Below, piece after piece: positions 18,957-27,384 of a stretch of 64,000 nucleotides of DNA. The stretch is from positions 62,001 to 126,000 of the forward strand of contig JAEPQB010000001.1 of the NCBI GenBank assembly GCA_017640725.1, in the 5' to 3' direction. The position numbers were made by a program, and so were the translations under genes. How positions within the stretch are numbered: the stretch's first letter is position 1; the number at the start of each line of letters is the position of its first letter. Below the pieces are notes generated by a model. It worked only from the letters and a program-made list of their open reading frames with translations. It had not been told where the DNA came from and did not search any database. The stretch comes from Kordiimonadaceae bacterium (GTDB lineage Bacteria; Pseudomonadota; Alphaproteobacteria; Sphingomonadales; Kordiimonadaceae).

Positions 18957-19205
18957 TCAGTGAGTTGCTTGAGATTTTAAAAGCGAATAAATCTCGTCCT
19001 TCAACAACATACGTCTTTTGCGCAGGTCCTCTTCAGCGAATTGGGAGACATGTTCGTCCCCTATTTCAATCCTGTGAATTTCACGGTTGATGGTATGATA
19101 GTCATCGGCCAGTCACCGAAAATGTTGGTCATTTTCTTTAAGTTGGTGGATCTGCTGGTCAAACTCGGGAAAATCTTCCCGAAGTTCATGCGGCACATGG
19201 CTCAT
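18957..19205 (-). pseudogene. YdcH/DUF465 family gene interrupted by one in-frame TGA
   Basis: A strong ribosome site (AGGAGGGCGACT) precedes ATG 19205. The frame encodes MSHVPHELREDFPEFDQQIH, continues QLKENDQHFR, meets TGA at 19115-19113 (codon 31), then runs on without any other stop as LADDYHTINREIHRIE to DLRKRRMLLKDEIYSLLKSQ and TGA at 18959-18957. Both halves match the DUF465 fold of about 75 residues: two helices with HFxRLADxYHxxNREIHRIE in the centre. The stop replaces the Arg normally found there and is one C-to-T change away from CGA. The gene is therefore newly inactivated, read through at UGA, or affected by a base-call error. Confidence 0.8.
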
Positions 19206-19284
19206 AGTCGCCCTCCTATGGTCAATTCTCAAATCGACCCTAATGGAGCGGCACATCTGTTAATTTGATGATGGTCAAGCAAGC

Positions 19285-20529
19285 TCAGGATTTGTCAGGC
19301 TCATAGTCCAATAGTTGGTCTGCTTTGGCGGCTTCCACTTCATCTACCGACTTGAGCGCCCTTAGCATCACATTCTTTCGTGTCTCAAGCTTGTCGATGT
19401 GATTTTCAAGCGCCTTAACACTTTTGCCCATGCTGCTGATCTGGTCGCCGTATTTGTTGAACTCTGATTTCACAGCACCCAATACTTTCCAGACCTCTGC
19501 GGCGTGTTCCTGCATTGCCATCTGCTGGAATCCCATCCGGAAAGTGCTCAAGAGCACCTGAAAATTGGTTGGGCCAGTAACTGTCACGTTCAGGTCCCGC
19601 TGAATGTCCTGAACAAATCCGGGAATGCGCAGCATTTCCGCATACAAACCTTCTGTAGGCAGGAACAAAATGGCAGACGTCGTTGTATGCGGTGGGTTGA
19701 TGTATTTCTGCGCGACTTCTTTGGCAAACAGTTTCACACGGTTGGAAAGCTGTTTCTGCGCAGCGGCAATGCCGTCGCCGTCCCCGGCCTCTGCTGCCGC
19801 CAACAGTCGCTCATAGTCTTCTGTCGGAAACTTAGCGTCCACAGGCAGATAAACCGCCTCTTCGACGCCCGGCATGCGAATACCAAATTCTACGCGTTCG
19901 CGGCTGCCCGCTTTCCCGCAGTCATAATTGGCAACGAACTGGTTTGGGGTCAGCACGTCCTCAATCAAAAGACCCAGCTGGACTTCACCGAAGGTGCCCC
20001 GGGACTTCACATTGGTGAGAACACGCTTCAGGTCCCCTACCCCGGTTGCTAGCGATTGCATCTCACCCAGTCCCTTGTGCACCTGTTCCAGCCGCTCGGA
20101 AACCGTTTTAAAGCTCTCGCTTAAGCGCTTCTCAAGCGTTGTTTGAAGTTTCTCATCAACGGTGCGCCGCATTTCATCAAGCTTCTGGCTGTTTTCGGTG
20201 CGCAGCTCTTTCATTTTTTCATCGAGCTTGTTGCGCATCTGCTCTTGCTGGTCAGTCTGATGCCGGCCAAACTTTGCCAGTGCCTCAGTTAGCTCACCAA
20301 CCGATTTGGCAGTTTCTTGCCGATTTGCCTGAAACTCTTCGCGGATAGTTTTTTCCCGCGCCTCAGCCTGCGTCGCCATCACATCCAGCCGCGCCTGAAT
20401 ATCAACGAGCTTGTGCACATGCTCGTCGCCGTCCTGTTTGGAAAGGCCCCAAAGCCGCACAATCATAAGGCAGCTTGTGATGAGCAAAAGGCCAACGCCA
20501 GCGGCCAAAGCCATTTCAAATGATGTCAC
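19285..20529 (-). CDS. rmuC: RmuC-family protein
   Basis: A 414-residue protein with one N-terminal membrane helix (FEMALAAGVGLLLITSCLMI), a long coiled coil (about 40-160) and the RmuC nuclease-like domain. Family blocks are SRGTFGEVQLGLLIEDVL, then VEFGIRMPG, YLPVDAKFPTEDYERLL and HTTTSAILFLPTEGLYAE. RmuC limits inversions at short inverted repeats and is thought to act as a nuclease on abnormal DNA; the PVDAKFP segment is part of the putative catalytic core. The start is GTG 20529, preceded by GGGAG. It is transcribed away from the dioxygenase gene at 20704. Confidence 0.94.
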   Translation of the reverse strand: MTSFEMALAAGVGLLLITSCLMIVRLWGLSKQDGDEHVHKLVDIQARLDVMATQAEAREKTIREEFQANRQETAKSVGELTEALAKFGRHQTDQQEQMRNKLDEKMKELRTENSQKLDEMRRTVDEKLQTTLEKRLSESFKTVSERLEQVHKGLGEMQSLATGVGDLKRVLTNVKSRGTFGEVQLGLLIEDVLTPNQFVANYDCGKAGSRERVEFGIRMPGVEEAVYLPVDAKFPTEDYERLLAAAEAGDGDGIAAAQKQLSNRVKLFAKEVAQKYINPPHTTTSAILFLPTEGLYAEMLRIPGFVQDIQRDLNVTVTGPTNFQVLLSTFRMGFQQMAMQEHAAEVWKVLGAVKSEFNKYGDQISSMGKSVKALENHIDKLETRKNVMLRALKSVDEVEAAKADQLLDYEPDKS

Positions 20530-20703
20530 TGAAAACTCCCGATCTTCTACTCATCACTAGCGCGCCCAGAAGACTTGGGCAAGGCCTGTGCAAAGCTTGA
20601 CCCACAAGTCTGTGCTGTGATTGACTAGGGACTATGGAACCTTCCTAAATCAACCTCCGTGGAACAGGTGTTCAATCGGCGGGACGGTTCCGGAGACTTT
20701 TCA

Positions 20704-21573
20704 ATGTTACCCCGATTTGATGGACATGAATTCAAAGTCGTGTCCGATGATATGGTTGCTGCGTTTGACCGCGACGGTGTGCTGGTGCTGGACCAACTCG
20801 TGCCTGCAGACATGTGCGACAAACTCCGTCACCACATGCTTGACATGCTTGCTTCCTTCGACCCTTCAGAACACTCGAGCATTTTTTCGACCACTGAGCA
20901 AAGCCATGCCCAGGATCAGTATTTTCTGGAGTCTGGTCACACCACACGCTTTTTTTATGAAGAAGAAGCTTTTGACGCAGACGGTCAGCTCACTAAACCA
21001 ATCGAGACTGCCGTCAATAAAGTTGGCCATGCCATGCATGACACCGACGCAGTATTCAGTGAGTTTGCGCGGCAACCGGCGTTTGCTGCACTTGCTGCCG
21101 GATTAGGGCTTGCTGACCCTAAGCTTGCGCAAAGCATGTATATCTTCAAACAGCCAGAAATTGGCGGCGAAGTGATCTGCCACCAGGATGCAACATTCAT
21201 TCGCTCAGAACCAAATAGCTGTCTGGGATTTTGGGTCGCGCTCGAAGACGCAACAGAGGAAAACGGCTGTTTGTGGGGCATACCTGGGGGTCACATAGAC
21301 ACCATGCCCAAATCGTTGTTTATCCGGGAAGGCCTGAGCACACGCATGCAGGTTCTGGATGATAGTCCATATGACGAGGAAAAACGGGTTCCCCTTCCAG
21401 CGCCCAAGGGCACCGTTCTGGTATTTGGTGGCTTGTTCCCGCACATGTCAGCCGCAAACCGCTCAGACAAGTCCCGGCACGCTTTCACGCTCCATGTTGT
21501 GGATGGTGCAGCGCACTATCCAGCGGACAACTGGCTGCAGCGACCCGAAGGCATGCCATTCCAGGGCTTCTAA
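20704..21573 (+). CDS. Phytanoyl-CoA dioxygenase-like Fe(II)/2-oxoglutarate oxygenase
   Basis: A 289-residue PhyH-family protein. The iron ligands are read in CHQDATFI (HxD, near residue 159) and in SRHAFTLHVVDG (distal His, near 258), with the 2-oxoglutarate Arg close by. LGFWVALEDATEENGCLWGI then PGGH is a typical core strand region. The N-terminus (FDRDGVLVLDQLVPADMCDK) fits the family start. Substrates in this family include phytanoyl-CoA, ectoine and many small acids, so the substrate is not fixed. ATG 20704 follows GGAGACTTTTCA; an upstream GTG at 20659 is in frame but has a weaker signal. Confidence 0.85.
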   Translation: MLPRFDGHEFKVVSDDMVAAFDRDGVLVLDQLVPADMCDKLRHHMLDMLASFDPSEHSSIFSTTEQSHAQDQYFLESGHTTRFFYEEEAFDADGQLTKPIETAVNKVGHAMHDTDAVFSEFARQPAFAALAAGLGLADPKLAQSMYIFKQPEIGGEVICHQDATFIRSEPNSCLGFWVALEDATEENGCLWGIPGGHIDTMPKSLFIREGLSTRMQVLDDSPYDEEKRVPLPAPKGTVLVFGGLFPHMSAANRSDKSRHAFTLHVVDGAAHYPADNWLQRPEGMPFQGF

Positions 21574-21575
21574 TC

Positions 21576-21606
21576 AAAAAAAGGGCGGCCAGTTGCCTGA
21601 CCGCCC
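21576..21606 (-). terminator. Terminator of the glutathione peroxidase gene
   Basis: On the minus strand GGGCGG pairs with CCGCCC, with an inner CAG/CTG pair set, followed by seven T (A at 21576-21582 on plus). It lies between convergent genes and ends the leftward transcript. Confidence 0.8.
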
Positions 21607-21628
21607 CAGCATTCTTATGTCGCCAAGC

Positions 21629-22180
21629 TTATTGAAGAACTTGGTCGATTGCTGCCCGTAACTCGGCTGACTCTGGTGTCACTTTGCTTGGGAAAAAGGC
21701 CACTGCCTCACCGTCAGGTCCGATCAGATACTTGTGGAAGTTCCAGCGTGGGCGCGATTCTTCACCCAACTCAGCGGCAAGCCAATCATAAACTGGTGCG
21801 TTGTCATCGCCGCCCTTCACAACCATTTTTTTGGTCATGGGGAAGTCCACCTGAAAGTTTACTTTGCAGAAGTTTTTGATGTTGCGCTCGTTGCCTGGCT
21901 CTTGGTCGCCAAAATCATTGGCTGGAACACCAAGAACAACGAGGCCCTTATCTTTATACTCGCTCCACAAGGCCTGCAGGCCTTCGTATTGAGGTGTGTA
22001 ACCACAGTAAGACGCGGTATTGACCATCAAAACGGCTTTGCCCTCGTATTGAGACATTGGCATGTCCGTATAGTCGATCGACTGAACCGTAAAATCATGG
22101 ATAGATTTTTCGCCCTCAGCCTGTGCGCCGAAAGACACCGCCAAAACCGATGCAGCAACGGCTAATTTCTTGAAAAACAT
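21629..22180 (-). CDS. Exported glutathione peroxidase-like thiol peroxidase
   Basis: A 183-residue GPx-family protein with a signal peptide (MFFKKLAVAASVLAVSFGAQ, cut after GAQA). The active-site Cys is in VNTASYCGYTPQYEGL near residue 60, replacing selenocysteine. GVPANDFGDQEPGNE supplies the conserved Gln block and RPRWNFHKYLI the Trp-Asn block, so the tetrad is complete. It reduces peroxides in the periplasm, probably with thioredoxin-like electron donors, as bacterial Cys-GPx do. ATG 22180 has GAGGGAG upstream; the longer frame from 22201 lacks such a site. Confidence 0.93.
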   Translation of the reverse strand: MFFKKLAVAASVLAVSFGAQAEGEKSIHDFTVQSIDYTDMPMSQYEGKAVLMVNTASYCGYTPQYEGLQALWSEYKDKGLVVLGVPANDFGDQEPGNERNIKNFCKVNFQVDFPMTKKMVVKGGDDNAPVYDWLAAELGEESRPRWNFHKYLIGPDGEAVAFFPSKVTPESAELRAAIDQVLQ

Positions 22181-22355
22181 GTGAATACTCCCTCGAACCA
22201 AATGTCGGTGGCTATTTTGCGCCCCCGTTTCACATACGGCACTATATCAATATTGGTTTTGAAAACCAGTGCACTCCCCTTGATTTTCATAACGCCTGCC
22301 CTAGCTATCTCTGGAATCGAATTTTGGCCTAAGCATCTGATTACAGGGGTATTTT

Positions 22356-23459
22356 GTGAGCCACTCACCACTATTTCAGCCATATGATCTGGGATCACTT
22401 CATCTGGATAACCGAATTGTGATGGCGCCAATGACGCGCAGTTATTCACCAGGCAACGTGCCAAACCAGAAAAATATCGACTATTACCGCCGCCGTGCTG
22501 CTGGCGGTGTGGGCCTGATTATCACAGAGGGCACCTGCGTTGGCCACAAGGCGTCCAACGGATATCCGAACGTACCATATTTCTACGGTGAAGAAGCCCT
22601 AGAGGGCTGGCGTAAGGTTGCTGAGGCCGTTCACGCAGAAGGCGGGAAGATCATGCCGCAGCTGTGGCATGTCGGATCTGTTCGCAAACCCGGCCTTGAA
22701 CCAGACCCTGACGTGCCAGGTTTTGGTCCTTCAGGCCTTGTGATGCGCGGCAAAAAACGCTGCCACGCCATGACGGAAGAAGACATTGCTGATGTTATTG
22801 AGGCGTTTGCCCAAGCCGCAGAAGATGCTGAGCGCATTGGCTTTGACGGTGTCGAAGTCCACGGCGCGCACGGTTATATTATCGATCAGTTTTTCTGGGA
22901 CGCCTTAAACGAGCGTACCGATGACTGGGGCGGCGACCTTGTAAAGCGCACGCGCTTTGCAGCCGACATCATCAAGGCTATTCGGACACGGGTCTCAAAA
23001 GACTTTCCTGTTATCCTTCGCTGGTCACAGTGGAAGCAGCAGGAATATACGGCTCGCCTTGCGAACACCCCGGAAGAGCTTGAAGCTTTCCTTGCACCGT
23101 TGGTGGAAGCAGGCGTTGATGCTTTCCATTGTTCAACACGCCGCTTTTGGGAGTCTGAGTTTGAAGGCAGCGATCTTAATCTCGCGGGCTGGGTCAAAAA
23201 GATCACAGGAAAGCCCACCATCACGGTTGGTAGCGTGGGCCTTGATGCCGCATTTACGGAAGAAGGTCAGCGGGAATTTTCTGAAGCGTCCCCTGTTAGT
23301 CTTGATGGTCTCGAAAAACGCCTATTGGCGGACGAATTCGATCTGGTAGCAGTAGGTCGCGCCCTGATTGCCAACCCGGATTGGGCCAATCAAGTGCGTG
23401 ACAACGGCGGATCGGACCTTAAATCTTACACCAAAGATATGCTGACACAGTTGGTATAA
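22356..23459 (+). CDS. NADH:flavin oxidoreductase (Old Yellow Enzyme family)
   Basis: A 367-residue TIM-barrel flavoprotein using FMN to reduce activated C=C bonds. SPLFQPYDLGSLHLDNRIVM and APMTRSYSPGNVP open the protein as in OYE enzymes. GGVGLIITEGTCVGHKAS, MPQLWHVGSVRKP (the His in the active site) and VEVHGAHGYIIDQFFWD are family signatures; here the pair is His/His rather than His/Asn. GSVGLDAAFT and LVAVGRALIANPDWANQVR close the phosphate-binding site. The start is GTG 22356 with AGGGG seven bases upstream. The natural substrate is not known. Confidence 0.93.
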   Translation: MSHSPLFQPYDLGSLHLDNRIVMAPMTRSYSPGNVPNQKNIDYYRRRAAGGVGLIITEGTCVGHKASNGYPNVPYFYGEEALEGWRKVAEAVHAEGGKIMPQLWHVGSVRKPGLEPDPDVPGFGPSGLVMRGKKRCHAMTEEDIADVIEAFAQAAEDAERIGFDGVEVHGAHGYIIDQFFWDALNERTDDWGGDLVKRTRFAADIIKAIRTRVSKDFPVILRWSQWKQQEYTARLANTPEELEAFLAPLVEAGVDAFHCSTRRFWESEFEGSDLNLAGWVKKITGKPTITVGSVGLDAAFTEEGQREFSEASPVSLDGLEKRLLADEFDLVAVGRALIANPDWANQVRDNGGSDLKSYTKDMLTQLV

Positions 23460-23464
23460 ACTGA

Positions 23465-24604
23465 CTAAGCGGCAGAAATATCGAAGTTAAAGCCAAGCTG
23501 GTCGCCTTCGGGCGGCCGGAACAAATCGGTTTCAAGCGCGCGGCGCTCCTGCTTGAACTGCAGACGCCGTGTCAGGTTTTTAAAGCGCTGACCCATCAGG
23601 TCGGCTTCAAACCCTTTGCCGCGCATCCTGTGCTTGAACCGCGGATCATTCAGTCGGCCACCACGAAGAGATTTGAGCCGGTTAAGCACTCTGGATTTCC
23701 GGTCTGGATAATGCACCTCCAGCCATTCTTCAAACAAAGGTGCCACCTCTAGCGGTAATCGCAGAAGAATATATCCCGCTTCCTGGGCACCTGCATGGGC
23801 CGCAGCAGCCAACACCTGTTCCATCTCATGATCGTTCAGCGCCGGAATAACTGGCGCGAACATCACGCTCGTTGGAATATCCGCGTCAGACAGCAGCCGA
23901 ATGGCATCCAGGCGCCGCTGCGGCATCGATGCCCTTGGTTCGAGTGCGCGAGCGAGCTTGCGATCAAGGGTCGTGACAGAAAGTCCCACCTTAACAAGCC
24001 CTCTTTCAGCCATTGGCGCCAAAATGTCGAGGTCGCGCACCACAAGTCTGGATTTCGTAAGGATCGTGACGGGGTGGTCATGCTTTGCCAGTACTTTTAG
24101 TATCTGCCGCGTAATGCGCCGTTGCTTTTCAATCGGCTGATAGGGGTCAGTGTTGGTCCCCAGAGCAATCGGCGCCACTTTATAATTTGGCTTCGCCAGT
24201 TCCTTCTCCAACAGTTCGGCCGCTTGCGGCTTGGCGAACAATCGGCTTTCAAAATCCTGGCCAGGCGACATACCCATATAGGCATGCGTGGGACGTGCGA
24301 AACAGTAAACACAGCCATGCTCGCAACCTCGGTAAGGATTGACGGATCGATCAAATGGTACGTCTGGCGAGGTATTGCGCGATATTACAGACTTCGGAAA
24401 CTCGTCCGTAATTTCCGTCTTGAGAGGCGCCGCAGGCGTTCCATCACTCCATCCGTCGTGGAACAGGGATCGCTCAAGAGCTTCAAATCGCCCCGAAACA
24501 TTGGAAACAGCGCCTCGACCCTTTTGCATCTGGCCAGCGCGAGATTTTGCAATCCAGGGAGAGCCCAGATCATTGGCTGCAGAATGTCCTCTATTCGTTT
24601 GCAT
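23465..24604 (-). CDS. PA0069-family radical SAM protein
   Basis: A 379-residue SplB-like radical SAM protein. The cluster motif is RGCEHGCVYCFARPTHAY (CxxxCxxC), just after SVNPY. LGTNTDPYQPIEKQRRITR, ILTKSRLVVRDLDIL and KVGLSVTTLDRKLARALEP are blocks of the PA0069/Rv2578c group. The reaction of this group is not settled; it resembles spore photoproduct lyase but occurs in non-sporulating bacteria. The N-terminal 45 residues (with KGRGAVSNVSGRFEALERS) are also normal for the group, supporting ATG 24604. Its stop is five bases from the stop of the convergent OYE gene. Confidence 0.92.
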   Translation of the reverse strand: MQTNRGHSAANDLGSPWIAKSRAGQMQKGRGAVSNVSGRFEALERSLFHDGWSDGTPAAPLKTEITDEFPKSVISRNTSPDVPFDRSVNPYRGCEHGCVYCFARPTHAYMGMSPGQDFESRLFAKPQAAELLEKELAKPNYKVAPIALGTNTDPYQPIEKQRRITRQILKVLAKHDHPVTILTKSRLVVRDLDILAPMAERGLVKVGLSVTTLDRKLARALEPRASMPQRRLDAIRLLSDADIPTSVMFAPVIPALNDHEMEQVLAAAAHAGAQEAGYILLRLPLEVAPLFEEWLEVHYPDRKSRVLNRLKSLRGGRLNDPRFKHRMRGKGFEADLMGQRFKNLTRRLQFKQERRALETDLFRPPEGDQLGFNFDISAA

Positions 24605-24722
24605 GCTTATCTGTTAACATGAGAACAAAACAAGAACAAGTAAATAATCTCAAGTTCGCTTGACCGCCAAAGGTTACATCATTACATTCGCCTCAGCGCT
24701 AACGAAAGTCTTGCTGACACTT

Positions 24723-25004
24723 ATGATCAGGCTGATGACATCATTCAAACTAGTACTGCTGTGCTTGTTCCTTTGGGTTCAATCTGCGCAGGCTGAGCAT
24801 ATGGTTGATATCTCGGACGGTATTGAGCACGTTGAGTGCCTTGAATGTAAAAGCCTGAACCAGCCGCTCGCTGATGCTGAAGAAGCGCCAAACATTGTTC
24901 TGATTACACGTGCCAGCAATGCAGTGGTGCGTGTCAAGCTGGAGGCTCCCAGGCCTCAGCTTGAGCGCTCAGACCCTGCTCGGGCGCCCCCACACACTTC
25001 CTAA
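24723..25004 (+). CDS. Small exported protein upstream of the metal TonB receptor
   Basis: About 93 residues with a signal peptide (MTSFKLVLLCLFLWVQSAQA, preceded by MIRL) and a mature part that begins EHMVDISDGIEHVECLECKS. It carries one CxxC pair and several His, then a Pro-rich tail. No family is recognised. It lies 105 bases before the TonB receptor and on the same strand, so a role in metal handling, for instance as a periplasmic sensor or chaperone, is plausible but inferred. The frame can be extended to a TTG at 24660; ATG 24723 or 24735 both give a clean signal peptide. Confidence 0.6.
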   Translation: MIRLMTSFKLVLLCLFLWVQSAQAEHMVDISDGIEHVECLECKSLNQPLADAEEAPNIVLITRASNAVVRVKLEAPRPQLERSDPARAPPHTS

Positions 25005-25109
25005 ATTGAACTTATTCTAAATCCGGCTCTCGTCAGTTGGGAAAGATATTGAACGACACAGCGGGCCCAGTGCGCCCAGCTGCTGTCTGTATAGCTTTAG
25101 GTATATAAA

Positions 25110-27299
25110 ATGAAAAAACGTCAGCCGACTTTTGGCAAACATAACTTAAAACAGGCTCTCTTACTCTCCTCAGCTATCGCTGTTGGTTCTTCTGCAGCCA
25201 ATGCTGCTGCGGCTAATTCCGCACCTCCATTAGAGGATCAGTTGGAGGAAATCATCGTGTCCAGTGCCTTTGAAGGCAAAAAGCTGGGCGAATCCATCCT
25301 GGGTGCAACCATCCTTACTCAAGACGAAATTCTGCGCCGCTTGAACGGTACAATAGGTGAAACCCTGCGCACACAGCCAGGCATCAGCAGCACCTTCTTT
25401 GGCCAGGGTGCCAGCCGCCCAATCATCCGCGGCCTTGGCGGGGATCGCATTCGGGTACTGGATAACGGCATCGGCTCGATCGACGCCTCATCCAACAGCC
25501 CGGATCACGCGGTGGCGGTTGAAGCCGCTCTGGCGGAACGCATCGAAATCCTGCGCGGCACTGCAATGCTGATGTACGGCAGCTCTGCTGCTGGCGGTGT
25601 GGTCAACGTGATTGACAACCGTATTCCTTCTGTCGCTCCAGAGGACGGTTTTGATGGTGCTGTGCGCTACGGATACACAACCGTCGACGAAGGTCATGAG
25701 TTCAGCGCAGCTTTCAATGCACTTCTGAACGAAGGCAGCGACGGGACCAAAATCATCCTGCACGGTGACTATTTCTACCGCGAAACCGAAGACTATGACA
25801 TTCCCGGGTTTGCGGAAAGTGCTCGCCAGCGTGCTCTTGAAGAAGAAGAGGAGCACGACGAAGACGAAGAACATGAAGACGAGGAGCACGAAGAAGAGGA
25901 AGAAATCTTCGGCACGCTTGAGAATAGCGCTGTTGAAACCAAGGGCGGCTCTGGCGGCCTGAGCTTCCTGTTCGACAACGGCTTCATCGGCTTCAACATT
26001 CGTACACTCGATAGCCTTTACGGTGTTCCTGGCGGCCACGGCCATCATGAACATGATGAGGAAGAAGGCGAAGAGCATGACGAAGATGAGGAGCACGAGG
26101 AAGAGGAAGAAGAACTCGTCAGCATTGACCTGGACCAAACCAGGTATGACCTGATGGGCGAATTCTCTGGCGACTGGGGCTGGTTCTCTAAAGCTAAATT
26201 CCGCTTCGGCTACTCAGACTATACTCACACAGAGCTTGAGGGCGACGAAACGGGGACTGTGTTCTCCAATGAAGGTTGGGAAGGTCGCTTGGACCTTGTC
26301 GAAACTGGCTCTGACAACTGGAGCGGTGCAACAGGCATTCAAATTCGCACGCGGGACTTCTCCGCCATCGGTGAAGAAGCCTTTGTACCACCATCAGAAA
26401 TGTCACAGTTCGGCATCTACACAGTGAAAGAGTATACCACTGGCAATTGGCGCTTTGATTTTGGCGGTCGCTTTGAGCATACCTCTTACGACGTTGAAAG
26501 CATTGGCATCGAACGCAATTTCGATGGCTTCAGCGCAAGTGCTGGCGCAGGCTATGACCTCAGTGAAGAGGCATTCTTTGGCGTAACTGTGTTCCGCACC
26601 GAGCGGGCCCCTGCCACCGAAGAACTGTTCGCAAACGGTCCTCACCTGGCAACAGACGCGTTTGAAATTGGCAACCCCGATCTGGACATGGAAACTGCTC
26701 TGGGTATCGAAGCCACTTTCAACTATGCAACTGGCCCATTCAGCTTTGTCGCAAACGCTTATTATACAAGCTATGACGACTTCATCTATGAGGTTGGCAC
26801 AGACCGTGAAGAAGACGAGCTCCAGGTGTTTGAATTCCGCGCCAATGACGCTCAAATCTTCGGTCTTGAAGCAAGAGCTGAACTGCACGCCGGCACATAT
26901 AACTGGGACGGTGTTGGCGAGGTTGACGTTCACTTCGATGGTCAGTTTGACTTTATCGAAGCTGACCTAGACCGCGGTGGCAATGACGAACTGCCACGCT
27001 TGCCGCCAGCCAGCTTCCTGGTGGGCGTTGAAGCAACGTCACAGCTGTTTGATCTGCGTACAGAGCTCGAGTACTTTGGCAAAGTTTCTGATGTTTCAGA
27101 GTTTGAGCTGCCAACGGACAGCTTTGCGTTCTGGAATGCGTATTTCACGATCCGGCCGTTTGACAACAAAGAGCTGTCTTTTGAAGTTCGTGCAACGAAC
27201 ATAACAGACAGCACAGGTCGTCAGCACACCAGCTTTATCAAGGATTTTGCACCACTTCCTGGTCGCAACATCCGGGCCGCGTTCCGCGCTGCATTCTAA
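25110..27299 (+). CDS. TonB-dependent receptor, probable zinc/metal (ZnuD-like)
   Basis: A 729-residue outer-membrane receptor. The signal peptide is about 33 residues (ending SSAANA). EEIIVSSAF is a likely TonB box. The plug covers roughly 50-180 (RPIIRGLGGDRIRVLDNGI, LRGTAMLMYGSSAAGGVVNV) and the barrel runs to the terminal GRNIRAAFRAAF, ending in aromatic Phe. Two extracellular loops, near residues 243-268 and 308-336, are runs of Glu/Asp with His (e.g. GGHGHHEHDEEEGEEHDEDE). His-rich loops are typical of ZnuD-type zinc receptors, so zinc or another divalent metal is the likely cargo. I found no convincing Zur or Fur box upstream. Confidence 0.88.
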   Translation: MKKRQPTFGKHNLKQALLLSSAIAVGSSAANAAAANSAPPLEDQLEEIIVSSAFEGKKLGESILGATILTQDEILRRLNGTIGETLRTQPGISSTFFGQGASRPIIRGLGGDRIRVLDNGIGSIDASSNSPDHAVAVEAALAERIEILRGTAMLMYGSSAAGGVVNVIDNRIPSVAPEDGFDGAVRYGYTTVDEGHEFSAAFNALLNEGSDGTKIILHGDYFYRETEDYDIPGFAESARQRALEEEEEHDEDEEHEDEEHEEEEEIFGTLENSAVETKGGSGGLSFLFDNGFIGFNIRTLDSLYGVPGGHGHHEHDEEEGEEHDEDEEHEEEEEELVSIDLDQTRYDLMGEFSGDWGWFSKAKFRFGYSDYTHTELEGDETGTVFSNEGWEGRLDLVETGSDNWSGATGIQIRTRDFSAIGEEAFVPPSEMSQFGIYTVKEYTTGNWRFDFGGRFEHTSYDVESIGIERNFDGFSASAGAGYDLSEEAFFGVTVFRTERAPATEELFANGPHLATDAFEIGNPDLDMETALGIEATFNYATGPFSFVANAYYTSYDDFIYEVGTDREEDELQVFEFRANDAQIFGLEARAELHAGTYNWDGVGEVDVHFDGQFDFIEADLDRGGNDELPRLPPASFLVGVEATSQLFDLRTELEYFGKVSDVSEFELPTDSFAFWNAYFTIRPFDNKELSFEVRATNITDSTGRQHTSFIKDFAPLPGRNIRAAFRAAF

Positions 27300-27332
27300 G
27301 CTTTTAAAACCAATCTCATTGGTTACAGTGAA

Positions 27333-27363
27333 GGGGCTGCCGTTTTGGCGGCCCCTTTTTTTT
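27333..27363 (+). terminator. Rho-independent terminator of the TonB receptor gene
   Basis: GGGGC-t-GCC-gtttt-GGC-g-GCCCC followed by eight T. It lies 34 bases after the receptor stop and just before the ribosome site of the aminotransferase gene. Confidence 0.88.
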
Positions 27364-27384
27364 GCTCGCTTAAGGAGGCAGGCC

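Noticed and set aside
19041-19268. Plus-strand frame of 75 residues with hydrophobic text
   Set aside because: It is antisense to the broken YdcH gene, whose own frame shows the conserved family residues on the minus strand.
25488-26138. Minus-strand 216-residue hydrophobic frame
   Set aside because: It is the complement of the acidic GAA/GAC loops of the TonB receptor, which read as TTC/GTC (Phe/Val) on the other strand.
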